Positions 1-13,560 of a stretch of DNA of 64,000 nt are shown here, in pieces. A program made the translations under genes and the position numbers. The stretch is from Hesseltinella vesiculosa (lineage: Eukaryota; Mucoromycota; Mucoromycetes; Mucorales; Cunninghamellaceae), in assembly GCA_002104935.1 (NCBI GenBank), contig MCGT01000011.1, forward strand, positions 558,001 to 622,000. The letters are read 5' to 3'. The notes under the pieces were generated by a model. It did not search any database and was not told where the DNA came from. It saw only the letters and a program-made list of their open reading frames with translations. The first letter of the stretch is position 1; the number at the start of each line of letters is the position of its first letter.

Positions 1-25
1 CTTTGCCCCTCGTTTTGTTTTCTAC

Positions 26-254
26 CTGTGAAATAGTATTCGACCTGCGGGGCATCGGCATTGGGGGCTTCTTCAACGGGTTGATCGTGCTGTTCTAGAC
101 ATTGGTGTAGCATGGACACGGACACACCATGGCCTTGGATCTCATGGGCCACCTTGGCAATGACTTTTTTCAGCTTTTTATACTGGATTAGATATGGTCG
201 CCATTCCTTGGGGATATTCTCGGATTCGGATTCTAAGGTTTTAGCAAACTTCAT
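26..254 (-). CDS. SPX-domain protein, first exon (partial)
   Basis: The reverse-strand ATG at 254 opens a 76-residue exon that begins MKFAKTL, continues with an EWRPYLIQYKKLKK stretch and stops at a GTAGAA donor at 25. The start and the Y-K-K-L-K-K helix are the hallmark of the N-terminal SPX domain, which binds inositol pyrophosphates in phosphate homeostasis. The rest of the gene lies outside the window, so SPX-RING, VTC, PHO81 and SYG1/XPR1-type proteins cannot be told apart. The domain call is firm and the full product is unknown. The upstream gene, the MFS transporter, lies on the same strand. Confidence 0.75.
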
Positions 255-730
255 ACTAATTTCATGATACTCCCTTTGCTGACCAAACACAACAAAGGTG
301 AAGAAGAATGTATGAGATTTTTAAGAAAAAAGGTGAAGGAAAAAAAAATAGAAAAAAAGAAAACGAGCTGGCTTTTGTCCAATGCTGAATTTGCGTCTTT
401 TTTACTTTCAGCCTCCGAGCCTGGTAAAAGGGTCGTCATTGGCCCCGAGTGTACCACACGTGCACACTCATGACCAGACTGTACAACGGGGGGAGTCAGA
501 GGAGGTTGAATCATAGAAAAATTTTTTCTCAACGGGCAAATATGATCACGTCGAAGGATCACGCTCCTATTTTTTTTAAACGGCTTTATTTGTTTAGATG
601 TTAAGTATATATTACAATTCTACGCGAGGAATGAGATAAGGAAAAGGATTAAACAATAAAAAAGATGCAACATGGTAAAGAGAGATAGGAAGTATGCTTT
701 CAAAATGCAAAGAAAAAAGAGGAGCTATTT
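255..730. other. Intergenic, SPX promoter and MFS 3' end
   Basis: This stretch lies between the SPX start at 254 and the MFS stop at 731. It is rich in A-tracts and T-tracts. I see no credible coding region; the short ORFs on both strands are low-complexity. Confidence 0.5.
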
Positions 731-2969
731 TCATGCCGCTTGATCTGCCTTTTCTTGAGGAGCAGGGCGCTTGGCCGCTGCGCCAGCGAACTTTGTGTTC
801 TTGATAAATAAGGAACAGATAAAAGAAAGACCCGAGGCGGCCAATGGAACAATGAAGACGGTGTGAAGGGCTTGGTAGTAAGCATGGATCAAAGGTTCTT
901 GAGCATAGTCAGGCAAGTTTCGGATGAACAGGTAGTTTTTCAACGCACCACCTTCTTCCGCAATGGCCTAGAAGGGAAAGGTGAGCCACAATGCAAAAAA
1001 AAAAAATAAAAAAATAAAAAATAAACGACGTCTTTGACTTACGAGAATCGAGGGATCAAGCAAAGTGAACTGGTGTTTTAAGAACACTTGCATCAGTACT
1101 TGATAGATGGCTACGCCAATGCCGGAAGCCAGCACCATGAAGAAGTTGGTCTGGAAAGGGTGTGAGATAAAATCGCGCTTTTTTCATTGCCACTTACCAA
1201 ACCGGTAGCAATCGCCATTTCTTCTCGCTTTGCAGCACCTTGCACAGCCAAAATCACATTGGACATGGATAAACCAAAACAAAGACCTGGTGATAAACAA
1301 AAAAAAAAAAAAATGAGCGCCCTAACCTCAGGAAGGCTGACAAAGAGAGGGTAGCGTATTACCGCAGAGAGTCAAGTAACCAACTTGCTGACCGAAAGAG
1401 CTGTTTTCGTTGACAGTAAAGAAGAGGCCAAAACCAAGGACGTTGATAGCAGCACCAATGACGATGTAGACCTTGATATAAGGGAAATAATACAAGGCAT
1501 TGGCACTGCCGACGGAGCCCACAATTAACAGAGCCATGTAAGGAATCAATCGAATGCCAGACCACATGCTGTCGGCGCCAAACACGGATTGGAACATGAC
1601 AGGACCAAAGTAAAGCGTGCCGATGAACGACATACCGAGGCAAATATTGTAAATGTACAATATCGTGATTTCTGGCTTGAAAATAATACGGCCAGGAAGG
1701 AGCTACAACAAATAAAGAAAGAGTGAGCTGGCTTGTGGTGGGCAAAAAAGGGACGGCTTACAGGTTCCTTAACGACCCAGCCTTCAACGATGATCAATGA
1801 AACCAAGGACACGCCAGCGCCAACAAAAGGGCCAATGGCATGAGAGCTGCCCCAACTGCGGAGAAGAAAGAAAGTGAGCAGATCTGTGCTTTAAAAAAGA
1901 GAGGCTTACCCATAGACTGGGCCCCAGCTGAGAGCCAGCAAGATACAGCATACAAAAGCCACAGAGAAAATGGTTCCTAGGTAGTCAATGCGCTTCAACT
2001 TGGCGGCCAAGGAAGCATTGCCCAGCTGGACAGGTTCTTTCAATAAGAAGAAGATCAGAATAAAAGAAATGGCTGACAAGATCACATTAAGCCAAAAGTC
2101 CCAATTCCAGTTCACATTCGAAACAAAAGCGCCGCCTGGAAATCACAGATCAAAAAAATAATATTAATAAAAGGTTACAACGGGTAAACTAAAATTCCTT
2201 TTATCCTGTCACACAGTCTTTACCAATCAAAGGACCCACACAGCTGGCAAGACCATAGATCACAGACAACAGTGATTGGAATCGAGGGCGAAGGTGGGGA
2301 GGTGTCAGGTCAGTGATGATGATAAAGGCCATGGACATGATACAGCCACCACCCACACCTTGCACCGTCCGACCAGGGATCAGCACACTCATCTTTGTTG
2401 CTAGCGCATTCACCAGAGAGCCAATGAAGAACATCAAGGTACCAAACAACAAAATGGGTTTTCTAAGTGGGAATGTAAAAAAACAAGGTTAGGTCACGCT
2501 TGGATCCACAAAACGATACTCACCTGCCAAAGATATCAGAGAACTGAAATTGAAAAAAAAAAAAAAAGTTGAGCAGGCGGTGTTCATTGGTCAGGAACAG
2601 ACTTACTTTGCCAGAGATTGGTTGAATGGCGTTGAAAGCAACCAGATAGGCCGTCGCAATCCAGGTTTGCTGGTCCAGGGCATTGAGCTGGGTGGCAATG
2701 ATACTCATGGCTGGCGCAACGACGGTGGTGTTAAGTGAGGTCATGAACATGCCCATGATAATGCCAGTGTAAAGAAGTACCCGCTTGGTGCTGTCCCATT
2801 TTCCTGGGAGTGGCTGATCCTGCTCGCTGGGGGGTTGATTGTCTTGCTGTGCTGAGAGTTTTTCTTTGATCGAATGGCCATCTTCCTGCACAAGCGTGTT
2901 CATGGATCGCTTTTCAGAGAACTGAAGCTGTTCATCAATGTCATTTTCGGATAACCGGTTGGTCGTCAT
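731..2969 (-). CDS. MFS drug:H+ antiporter (DHA2, 14-TM type)
   Basis: Nine exons join in frame to a protein of about 571 residues. The N-terminal ~70 residues are hydrophilic and acidic. The first membrane segment follows, with the DHA2-like pattern T-S-L-N-T-T-V-V-A-P-A in TM1 and the loop motif F-S-D-I-F-G-R after TM2. Downstream segments contain P-G-R-T-V-Q-G-V-G-G-G (TM4/5 antiporter-type motif), G-P-L-I-G-G-A-F and W-S-G-I-R-L-I-P. Family knowledge makes it a plasma- or vacuolar-membrane exporter or permease driven by the proton gradient; the substrate cannot be read from the sequence. The second exon is only 20 nt (2524-2543) and carries most of the S-D-I-F-G-R motif. The C-terminus is a short Ala/Lys-rich tail. 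It could also be a siderophore- or amino-acid-type DHA2 member. Confidence 0.9.
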
Positions 2970-5041
2970 TGAAAATGGATGGAAAAGGCAAGGAAAGGAA
3001 ATATCGAAGAACTATGAAAATAAAAAAGTGCGCGCATTTTATAGCAGTAGGCAATTTCCTGCCCAAAACTCAGGATGGCATCTCATTGGCTACAAAAGGC
3101 AATATCGTTTTTCCTAGAGGATGCTACATTTGGACCCTTTCCACGCAATCCTATTTTTTATTGCAACGCCAGTCCCAACCTTTCCCTCGATCCTTCGCCG
3201 TTCCCTTTCAAACATACACCAAGTATAGCTGGCCAGAGCCATACATCAACAAAAGGCTGCAGATTGGCCATGGTTGTTCACCGCCACTCAAGAGTGAGGG
3301 GTGGTTTACCCGATTAAAGTTCAGCATCAGGGGCATTCCTACCTTTTTTCAAAGTGGGCTGGGGCGTGTGCTCGTCAAGTTTGTCCATGTCGTGGTCACA
3401 CCAATAATAAAAGGCTTCTAAATGAACCGAGCATTCCTTCTGTGAATAATATTTGGAAAGTTGGGCGCCATCAAGGCGAGCTGACGAGGTGATGAAAAAC
3501 ATGCTTTTTCTTGATCTGGATCAAAAAATTAATCCGAACCAATGCCATTTGCCGGTAGCTGATCTTCCATCATTCATATGCCGCCTAGTGTTCTTTTTCT
3601 ATTTTTGGGAATGTGCTAGCCACCCCCCTCCATCACCAGTGCAACAGAATGCAATCAAGGTTGTGTTTGGAGGACGTCACTTTCTACCCAAAAAAACGTA
3701 ATTTTGGCAATCAGACGCGTTTTCTAAGCCAGCCTTGCTGGATGAAATGATTTGCCCCTCTCTGCCAATGAAGCTGCTTAAGAAGGATGCCTGGGAAGGC
3801 ACCTGTTTAGCCTACGGATAACAGGCATGAATGGGTCATCCAGGTGTTATTCAGGTGCAAGCCCATAAAATATCCCCAGTGGCTACAGCTCTCTCCCGGG
3901 AGTTGCCAGGTAAAATCACATTCTTTTTTTTTTCCAGGCTGCTGAATAATCCAGGCACGATGACCAAAAAAAAAAAAATAATAATACTTGAGCACCAGCT
4001 GGTCCATTTGTGCAACAGAGTCATCTGCTTTACTGCTGCGGCCAAGTCTTCGTCAGGGCAAGCCAGGTTTGATACCAGCTGCATCGACATTGAAAGCTAA
4101 ACCTTTTAGCACGATCTCCGCTGCAAGCTGAGGATTTACAGGTACAGCTTAGATGACATCAAACAAGAGAAGCACCCCCTCGGTGGCACAATAAAAAAAC
4201 CAAAAAGGAGAGGGGTGAGAAAGGGGGGGGGTGAACCCCAGCGCTGTTGAAGTTTGAGAAGAAAAAGAACTTGATCAAGACACGTGGCTTGGATGCATCG
4301 CTTACCAGTTCAGAACCCTACTGAGGAAAATCGGAAAAAGGAGTGGACGATCCAAAGCCAGGTTGATGGACGCAGCGCACTGCATCAATGCCGGAAACCT
4401 GTTTGAGCTTTGACTCTGATTGGTCGGACATTGCCGTTTGTCTCATATCGTGGGAAACATCCAGGCCCACTGACACTTTGGCTCAACACCCAAAGCTCGA
4501 GCCGAAGCTTCAGTCTGCTGTGATGGCCATCTTTGCTGCCATGATGACGTGTGTTGCTACACGCTGGATAGGTCCTATTGTTTGGCTTGGTGGAGTGTGG
4601 CACGGATCAACTTGCTATTTTCATTTTAAAATCCGCTTGACAGCTACCCTCCCCAGTAGCAGTAACGAAGGGCCATTCAATCATGGCGAGTCGTCACCGG
4701 ACGACGTGCTGCAACGCCTAGGATTGCAGCATGGGTGCAACGTACTTCCTTGAGTCATGCACTCGACTCGGTGAGGCTGGTAGATGAGATTGGCCGTGGA
4801 AAGAGGGAAAATAGGAGATGAACAAAGAGAAACGATCTTCGGGATGACAGGCTTTTTGCTGCTGCTGTTCCACCCGAGACTTCCGTGGGATTTGAAATCT
4901 GCTTCGGTATGAGCAAGCGCTGATCGAAGCAATGATTGGACAATCGTGAACTTTAAATAAAGTCCGTTCCTTTTTTTTTGTTGTCCTTCTTGTTTTCCTT
5001 TCTTTTTTTTTTTTCAACTCTCATCCACATTTAATTCCAAC
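2970..5041. other. 2 kb intergenic between MFS transporter and ERG10
   Basis: No intact gene is visible. A CCAAT-type box (ATTGG at about 3084) lies roughly 115 bp upstream of the MFS start. One fragment at 3314-3502 resembles an RGS-domain exon and is listed separately. The longest forward ORF (4388-4753) has no family features and atypical composition. The last 250 bp, with T-runs at 4970-5015, form the ERG10 promoter. Confidence 0.5.
3314..3502 (-). pseudogene. Possible RGS-domain exon relic
   Basis: The reverse strand encodes 62 residues including L-S-K-Y-Y-S-Q-K-E-C-S-V-H-L-E-A-F-Y-Y-W. This resembles the middle of a fungal RGS domain (a K-E-x-S-x-E-x-L-x-F-Y-x-W pattern). A possible GTAGGA donor follows the P-Q-P-T-L-K-K segment. 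No flanking exons completing the domain were found, so I read it as a relic. Low confidence. Confidence 0.25.
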
Positions 5042-6562
<1,521 letters not shown>

Positions 6563-6946
6563 AAAAAATGTCCCCATCCTCGATATCAACTCTTTTTTTT
6601 TCTTTTCTTTTTCTTTTTTTCCTTTTCACAACGTGATTCTTTGTATTAAACGTTTTAAATTAATTCCCCCTCTTCAAAAATTATAAATAAAGAACAGATT
6701 GAACAGTTAGCCAAACGAAGGATGAGAGCCAAAAGAAAAAAAAAGTGGGTGGACGTGCCGTCCAATCAGGGCTCACCAACCAATCTTGACAGTGGATCCC
6801 AAAAAAAAAATAAATTGAAAGGTCTACTTTTTCCACCTTTTTTGATTTCTTTTAACCAACGCGATTCACATTTTATTTCCTCTCCTTCTTATCACTACAC
6901 ACACATTCTCCCCTGTGTTCATCAAGGAAAGAAAATAACGAATACC
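6563..6946. other. ERG10 3' end and OST1 promoter
   Basis: After the ERG10 stop come T/C-rich 3' UTR sequence and AATAAA-like sequences near 6685. Two CCAAT motifs lie at about 6762-6785, followed by a T-rich stretch before the OST1 start. There is no coding signal. Confidence 0.5.
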
Positions 6947-8707
6947 ATGAATCGAGTGATGTTACGATGGTTTTTGGCCATGGCCCTGCTCAGTATGTCC
7001 ATGGTGTTGGCGTCATCCGTGCCTTCCAATGCTCTATTCAATAACAACAAGGTCCTCCGTGTGATTGATATGCGCTCTAGCATTGTACGTGAAGATGTTG
7101 GTATCCGTGCCGAGAATATTGGTGATGTGCCTGCCGACGCCTATTATTATGCTGTGCCTAAAGTCATCAATGACAAAGTGGCCCACGTTGAGGGTTTCTT
7201 ACGTGAAGAGCCCAAGTCATCTCTCAAGGTGGAATCGGTTGGCTTTGACGATGAGAAGTAAGTGATTCTTGAAGTACAAATTGGAAACTGAGCCTCATTT
7301 TCCAGCCAAGCACAACTGTACAAGGTGCTGTTGCCTGCACCTCTAGCTCCAAAGAAAGAAATTCGAATTGGCATCAAGATTGTCTACACCCACGCCGTCT
7401 CACCCTTACCCGAAAAGCTTCCTCAGATGTCTCGTCAATTCGTGCAATATGAAGGTGCCATCTTCTTTTTCACGCCCTACGAAACTGTTGAACAAAAAAC
7501 CACCTTGCAGTAAGCTGCCTCTTTTCCGGTCTTCATTTTTTTTTTAACTCGTCTTCGTTTTAGATTACCTCCTGGGCAACTGGCTTCCTACACCTCCTCC
7601 AGCAACCTAGTCGAGCACAAAGGCAACAAGCTTATTCATGGCCCCTTTATAAACATGAATGCTTACCGGTACGAGCCCTTGCGCGCCCATTTTGAATTCA
7701 GTGCTGCTTTGCTGACTGTGACCGCTCTGGAACGGGAGCTGTTTGTGTCTCACTGGAACAATGTCCTGTCTGTTGAGGAGCAATACTACCTACAAAACGA
7801 TGGTGCCAAGTAAGGGTGTCTATCAATAGGGGAAACAACTTAGTGATCGCCATTTTTTTTTTCATTCTTTTAGACTAGCTAGCCACTTCAACCGTGTGCA
7901 GCATATGTTGACCCAACAATACCATGCTGCGACCAACATGATCAAAGAACTGACGCTACGATTCCCTGCTAGTGCTCGGGATGCTTATTTCCGGGATGAA
8001 ATTGGCAACGTGTCGACTTCTCACTTCCGTCAAGAACGGGATGCCACCGTGATGGAAATTAAACCACGCTTCCCTCTGTTTGGTGGCTGGCTGTACAACT
8101 GGTACCATGGCTACAATGCCAAACTCGACGACTTTTTGCGCTATGATGCTGACTCGGGCAAATATATCCTCAGCATCCAGTTTATCGACAATGCCAAAAC
8201 CATGGCCATCGACAAGGCCACTGTCAAGATTGTCTTGCCTGAAGGCGTGTCGTACGTGAGCCAATGAAAAGGCTGATTCAGCTCGAACCTCATCCTTTCT
8301 TTTAATAGTGATGTCCAAGTCAAGGCGCCTTTCGCTTTGGACCGAGAAGAACACACCAAGTATTTCTCCAACTTTGACACCACGGGTCGTCATATGATCA
8401 CTCTGGAAAAGCACAACCTTGTCCATGAACATGAGCAACTGTTGGAGGTAAGAAGGGCTCGGTTAGCTGGACGCTAGAAAAGGCTCATTTTTTCCCTTTT
8501 AGATTTCCTATGGTCTTGCCTCGTACCGCTTGCTTCAAAAGCCCGTTGCCATGCTTGTGACATTTGTCACCCTCATCGGTCTTGGTATGACTTTATCCAA
8601 AGTCAAGCTTTCCATTGGTGCTCAAAAGGTAACCTCAAAACCATGACCTACAAATATCTCACCTTTTTTTTTTTCAGAAGTCTGAAAAGACGGCCAAGAC
8701 GGAGTAA
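6947..8707 (+). CDS. OST1: Oligosaccharyltransferase subunit OST1 (ribophorin I)
   Basis: Seven exons give 477 residues. An N-terminal signal peptide (L-R-W-F-L-A-M-A-L-L region) is followed by the ribophorin I fold. Family-typical segments are visible: R-A-E-N-I-G-D-V-P-A-D-A-Y-Y-Y-A-V near residue 50, L-P-P-G-Q-L, and F-N-R-V-Q-H. A single C-terminal membrane helix (M-L-V-T-F-V-T-L-I-G-L-G-M region) ends in a short Lys-rich cytosolic tail. OST1 is a non-catalytic subunit of the ER complex that moves the lipid-linked glycan onto Asn in N-x-S/T. All introns are short with GT-AG ends. The length matches the family. Confidence 0.93.
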
Positions 8708-9083
8708 AGATTTTCTTCTTTTTTGGTGATTTGTTTGGAAATGAATAAAACATAAAGTATACGAGAATAACGTGATCAAAAATCACCGTTTGACAGGAAT
8801 GAGTCATACTGTCTGGGTCATCAATTCTATCAGTATTGGAAGGACTCCCCCATTTTTAAAGATGGCAAAGGTGAAAAAGCGCAGTTTTTCCAAATGAGGT
8901 GACTGTGAATCTTTTTGTTATTTGAGGCTCCTCGAGCTTTTTTTTTTTTTTTTTTTTTTTCTCTCTTCTTTTCCCCCTAATCGATAAATATTAATGTACG
9001 TAGGCTGGATCGGTGAAGCTAGGAAAAAGATGACCTTGGTTACATAGTAGACTCACCTTCCTTTTCTCACAACGCAAATTAGC
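8708..9083. other. Intergenic OST1 to eIF2-gamma
   Basis: This holds the OST1 3' UTR, with an AATAAAACATAAA-type polyadenylation signal near 8741. A 22-nt T-run at about 8939-8960 and the eIF2-gamma promoter follow. No gene was seen. Confidence 0.5.
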
Positions 9084-10799
9084 ATGGTCGAAGTAGACTT
9101 GGCTAACATTGATGTCACAAAGTTGACGCCTCTCTCTCCCGAAGTCATTTCAAAACAAGCTACCATCAATATTGGTAAGACTCTTCCCTTCTCCCCTATC
9201 TTAGGTTGCAACAAACGAGCATTTGAACATCACTTACCTTGCACCCCTCGATGAAACTAGAAAAAAAACTCATCTCCATTCTTTTTTTTTTTTTTTTTTC
9301 ATCTCTGCAGGTACCATTGGCCATGTCGCTCACGGTAAATCCACTGTGGTCAAGGCCATTTCTGGCGTGCAAGTACGTATGAAAGAGATGGGGACGTTTT
9401 CATTAGAGATGTGTTTAAGAGTATCAACACTGTGGCAAGCAAACGGATCCACTAAACCTGCTTCTCTGCTTAGACTGTGCGATTCAAGAACGAAATGGAA
9501 CGTAACATTACAATCAAGCTGGGTTATGCCAATGCCAAAATCTACAAGTGTAACAACGAAGAATGCCCTCGTCCCGGCTGCTATCGATCATACGGCTCAT
9601 CAAAGGAAGACAACCCTCCCTGTGAACGACCTGGCTGCTCTGGCCGCTACGAATTGGTTCGCCATGTGTCCTTTGTCGATTGTCCGGGGCACGACATTCT
9701 CATGACCACCATGTTGTCTGGTGCTGCTGTGATGGACGCTGCCCTGCTTCTGATCGCCGGTAACGAATCTTGCCCTCAACCCCAAACCTCGGAACATTTG
9801 GCCGCCATTGAAATCATGAAGCTCAAGCACGTCATCATCCTCCAAAACAAGATCGATCTTGTGCCAGAAAAGGCCGCTCTTGAACAAAATGGAGATATTT
9901 TGGACTTTGTGAAGGGTAAGGCATCCCAAGAGAAAGAGAACAATCACCAACCCACTTTTTTTTTTCAGGTACTGTTGCTGACGGCGCTCCTGTCATTCCC
10001 ATCTCTGCCCAATTGAAATACAACATTGACGCCATCAACGAATACATCACCAAGAAAATCCCTATCCCAGTGCGCGATTTTGCCAGCGACCCTCGTTTGA
10101 TTGTCATCCGTTCCTTCGATATCAACAAACCCGGTGCCGGCGTCAACGACCTGCAAGGTGGTGTGGCCGGTGGCTCCATCTTGAAGGGTGTGTTGAAGAT
10201 TGGTGATGAAATCGAAGTGCGACCCGGTGTCATCATCAAGGATCAAGAAGGCAAGATTCGCGCTCGCCCCATCATCTCCAAAATCTTGACGCTGGCTGCC
10301 GAAACCAACAAGCTAAACTTTGCCGTCCCTGGTGGTTTGATTGGTGTCGGTACTCAAATGGATCCCACCCTGTGTCGTGGTGATCGTCTCGTCGGCCAAG
10401 TCCTTGGCTACCCCGGCACCTTGCCCTCCATCTACACCGAATTGGAAATCTCCTACTTCTTGTTGCGCCGCCTGCTCGGTGTCAAGACAGACGATAAGAA
10501 GCAAGCCAAGGTCTCAAAACTGGCCAAGAACGAATTGCTGTTGGTCAACATCGGTTCCGTCTCCACCGGTGGCCGTGTTGTCGGTGTCAAGGCCGATTTG
10601 GCCAAGATTGTCTTGACCGGCCCTACCTGTACAGAAGTCGGCGACAAGGTTGCTTTGTCTAGAAAGATCGAACGACATTGGCGGTAAGCTCATGTTTCTC
10701 TTCCTCTTCTGTCTGGCTTATTTTTCTTTTTTCTTTCTTAGTTTGATCGGTTGGGGCAAAATCAAGCGCGGGACTGTGTTGGAAGCTGAACCAAACTAA
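9084..10799 (+). CDS. GCD11: Translation initiation factor eIF2 subunit gamma
   Basis: Five exons give 455 residues. The G1 loop reads G-H-V-A-H-G-K-S-T, the eIF2-gamma-specific form, and is split over the exon 1/2 junction region. The zinc-knuckle cysteines appear in [11 protein letters not shown] and C-E-R-P-G-C-S-G. G3 is D-C-P-G-H and G4 is N-K-I-D. Beta-barrel domains II and III follow, ending in G-W-G-K-I-K-R-G-T. The subunit binds GTP and Met-tRNAi within the ternary complex and delivers them to the 40S ribosome in the cytosol. An in-frame ORF beginning at 9223 includes intron sequence and is not the start. The call is very secure. Confidence 0.96.
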
Positions 10800-11098
10800 A
10801 CAAATTGCACCATGCCTGTTAAAAACGACTCTGCCTTTTTTTTTTTTTTACCTGCATCTTTTTTATACATATTGTACACTTGTCAGATTCACACTGGAAT
10901 TAAAGTTGATTTTTTTTTAGCAAAATCAACGAGAATGAGAGAGGGAGCAAGACGTGCAATGTGGATTCACGGCCTGTTCTTGACGACCGCTTGTTGCTGT
11001 GGACGATGTGGCCCCCGCTCTCGGGTACTATCTTTAGCCCATTTTTTCTTTTTTCGCGCTTATTGAATCGCCTTTGCAATTTCATTCGAGTCCCACAG
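10800..11098. other. eIF2-gamma 3' region
   Basis: This T-rich 3' UTR and spacer contains an ATTAAAG-like signal near 10900. No independent gene was seen; sequence just before 11099 may be the intron of the F-box-like fragment. Confidence 0.4.
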
Positions 11099-11215
11099 GT
11101 CATCAACGCTGTCTACACGGGTTTCTCCACTGTAATGACTTCCCAGAATTTGATCAGCCTGTCCCTTGTCAGCAAATCTTGGATGTATCCGACCTGCTGT
11201 AACCCATTATTTTAA
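11099..11215 (+). pseudogene. F-box-like C-terminal fragment (relic)
   Basis: After a plausible CCCACAG acceptor the forward strand reads V-I-N-A-V-Y-T-G-F-S, then L-I-S-L-S-L-V-S-K-S-W, then N-P-L-F and a stop. The S-L-V-S-K-x-W core with following N-P-L is typical of the second half of fungal F-box motifs. No upstream L-P-P-E-hydrophobic half or downstream LRR region was found. I interpret it as a gene relic. A very short protein or a terminal exon of an unrecognised gene cannot be excluded. Confidence 0.3.
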
Positions 11216-11554
11216 GTATTGACATAATTTATACCGTGTTCTCTTTTCTGGCACAAAAAAAAAAAAAAAAAAAAAAAAACCATCAAATATCGGTCAAGAC
11301 TTGCGTGCAGCTTGACAGAGATCCCCCCCCCTCCTTTTTTTTTTTTTTCTACAGATGATGAAGATTGGTAAGCCTGAGTCTGTAAGCCTAATCGTGGCAA
11401 GCGTCTTCTAATGAATGTCGACGTTCTTACATGACTTTGTCCTATGAAGTTGCTTTGGCTTTGGAAATATGGCGGCGGCCCAGCGTAGGCCAGTGCGCAC
11501 TGGCCATCTTTCCCACTTGAGGGATGTACGTTGACAGTATATGAGTCAGCCTTT

Positions 11555-11872
11555 TTATCTTGGCCCCTTCTCCTCAAGCTCCACCCACTCCTGCCGTCCT
11601 CTTCTACACCGTATCCCAAAATTCTCTGACACTCTATTCTTTAGAAAGTGCCTTGGCAGCAGTACATCACTTAGCCTGGATGAGGGTAGTGTGATCACTT
11701 TGCCCCAGCGTTTGTAGTTGCGTGGTTTAGGAAATGTGACCATGCAATAATAGAAGTGTACATGTGCTTGTGCTTTGCCTTCATAGATGGCGCCTGTGGC
11801 GTGTCCTTTTTGTCTGACCATGGTTTTTTCTTTTTTTGGATTCGACCGGCCGACCATGCTCTGGTTTTGCAA
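11555..11872 (-). CDS. Unrecognised small ORF
   Basis: This reverse ORF of up to 105 residues has an internal Met (M-V-R-Q-K-G-H) about 18 residues in. It includes W-G-K-V-I-T-L-P-S-S-R-L-S-D-V-L-L and ends E-W-V-E-L-E-E-K-G-P-R. Composition is protein-like, not low-complexity. I recognise no family. No clear promoter was identified, and it sits in a gene-poor, decayed region, so it may be a relic. Confidence 0.25.
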   Translation of the reverse strand: MQNQSMVGRSNPKKEKTMVRQKGHATGAIYEGKAQAHVHFYYCMVTFPKPRNYKRWGKVITLPSSRLSDVLLPRHFLKNRVSENFGIRCRRGRQEWVELEEKGPR

Positions 11873-12359
11873 CTTTACTTCTTTTCCTTTAACATTTTAT
11901 TTCAATTTATCTAATAAAGTAGAGAAAAGCCGTTGATATTAAGCAAGTAGTAGAGAATGTAAATTCTAATCACCCGGTACTGAACGAGCCAAATGTGAGC
12001 CGAAAGCAAGTCAAAATGAAGCCTAGAGCGAGCCAAAAGTGAGCTATGAAAAAAAAAAAAAGAGAGAGACAGGGTTGTCAACTTTCGGCCCAAGATTGGT
12101 TGCCCAGACGTGACCACGAGGAGGTAGTTGACGTCCACGTCCGTCCCCCTTTCTCCCTTAATAAATAAAAAACTAAAAACTTAAAAAAAAAATAATAAAA
12201 AGCTAAAAAAAATAAAACGAAAGAGCAATAGTTCTATCCTATTCATTTCTACCCTAACTTGACGACGACCAGGCCGACACGGACGCTGTATAACAAGTCA
12301 TAAACAAGTTATACCACACGTACTGTTAGCCTTTTATTTACGGCCGCCACCAACTTATC
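11873..12359. other. AT-rich spacer with short direct repeats
   Basis: Around 11985-12045 the motif GAGCCAAA(T/A)GTGAGC occurs twice within 50 bp and GAGC recurs several times. The remainder, around 12150-12220, is A-rich. No coding signal was seen. Confidence 0.4.
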
Positions 12360-13560
12360 AACGATCACCACTGAGCTAAATGGAGTTTCTTTTCACCTTT
12401 TAGTGACCGAGAGAAACCACAGCCACCCCATGACCGGTCTGAGCAGGACACAGCTAGGATGGCCGCCTCACCAGGTGTTGAGTCTTCCACAGTACTCCAG
12501 TGAGGGTCTGTTGATTCAGATAAAAAAAACTTGGTCGATGGAAGCAAGAAGGGTAGCCCAATAAAGTCCAGAAAATAGCGGGGGGACCCAGACGTAGAGT
12601 TTGTCAAAAATACATCTGGCAGAACACCATCATTGCTGCCCTGGGGCACAGCTCCGGCGGGCACAACACAAGCCAAGGACCAGGGAGAAACGGATACACT
12701 TTTCTTGCTTTGCTTCCATGTCATCCTGAAAATGGAATCCCAAAGATCTTGCATAACCCTTCTTGATGGGGTCTCTTGGCACAGATCTTGCTGACCAGGG
12801 GGGAAACCATCCAAGGTCGGTTTGGCTTGAATGCGCTGCACGTCCAGTTGCAAAAACCTCGGCCCCAGTGAACATCCATGGTAGCTGTTAGCTCACCAGC
12901 GTCGCATGGCATCAAAGGAGGTAGTCCAAGGCAGCAAAAGGACAAACTTGGGCTAGCAGCGATATCTTGAATGCTAAATGGGAGTGATCCCATTGTCGCA
13001 TTGCAAAGATCAAGTCGGCCATGATATTCTCAAACGGCAAGAAACCACAGTTGATCCAAACTTGTCAAAACCAAACGCTCCATCAGCCCTGAAAGGGAAG
13101 AATCTGAGCACCAAAGACTTCTATGATGGCCCATTTGCTTTGGTAGGAATGGGAAATAGCCCGAACAAACTTGAGTCAATGACAGTAAACCACCATTGGA
13201 GGAAGAACTTGACATTAACACGCCGAGGCAAAAGGCGACTTTTACCAAGAGACGACCAAAAGCATGGTCGAGAACTTGAAACCAATGGACTTGCTCCAAG
13301 TGCGCAATCAAGAGGTGCGGTTTTGGTACGATGCTCTTATTTATCTTGGTGTCATCAGGCATTCCGCAAAATGCCCATCATCATTGTTTGCTAGTCCGAT
13401 GCACCTCAAGAGGGTTGAAAAATACCTGCAGCACCCCCCAACATACAGGGACAGTATAGCCCGTAGGCAACTTCGGATCTTTTTTTATGTGTGGATCGAG
13501 GGTTCCAAAAGTCGGGAGAATCCTAGTAGCACACAAGTGACCGTTGACGTTTAAGTGGTG
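12360..13560 (-). pseudogene. Degenerate coding region, possible retroelement
   Basis: Both strands are unusually free of stops in several frames (ORFs of 80-160 residues). Successive reverse-strand segments look protein-like but are frame-shifted relative to each other. One segment reads F-F-L-Q-W-W-F-T-V-I-D-S-S-L-F-G-L-F-P-I, faintly like the W-W region of the RNase H part of DIRS/Ngaro retroelements. The similarity is weak and from memory. GC content is higher than in the flanks. The identity is unproven. Confidence 0.2.

Noticed and set aside
4388..4753. 121-residue forward ORF upstream of ERG10
   Set aside because: No recognisable domain or intron structure, and part of it overlaps the ERG10 promoter region.
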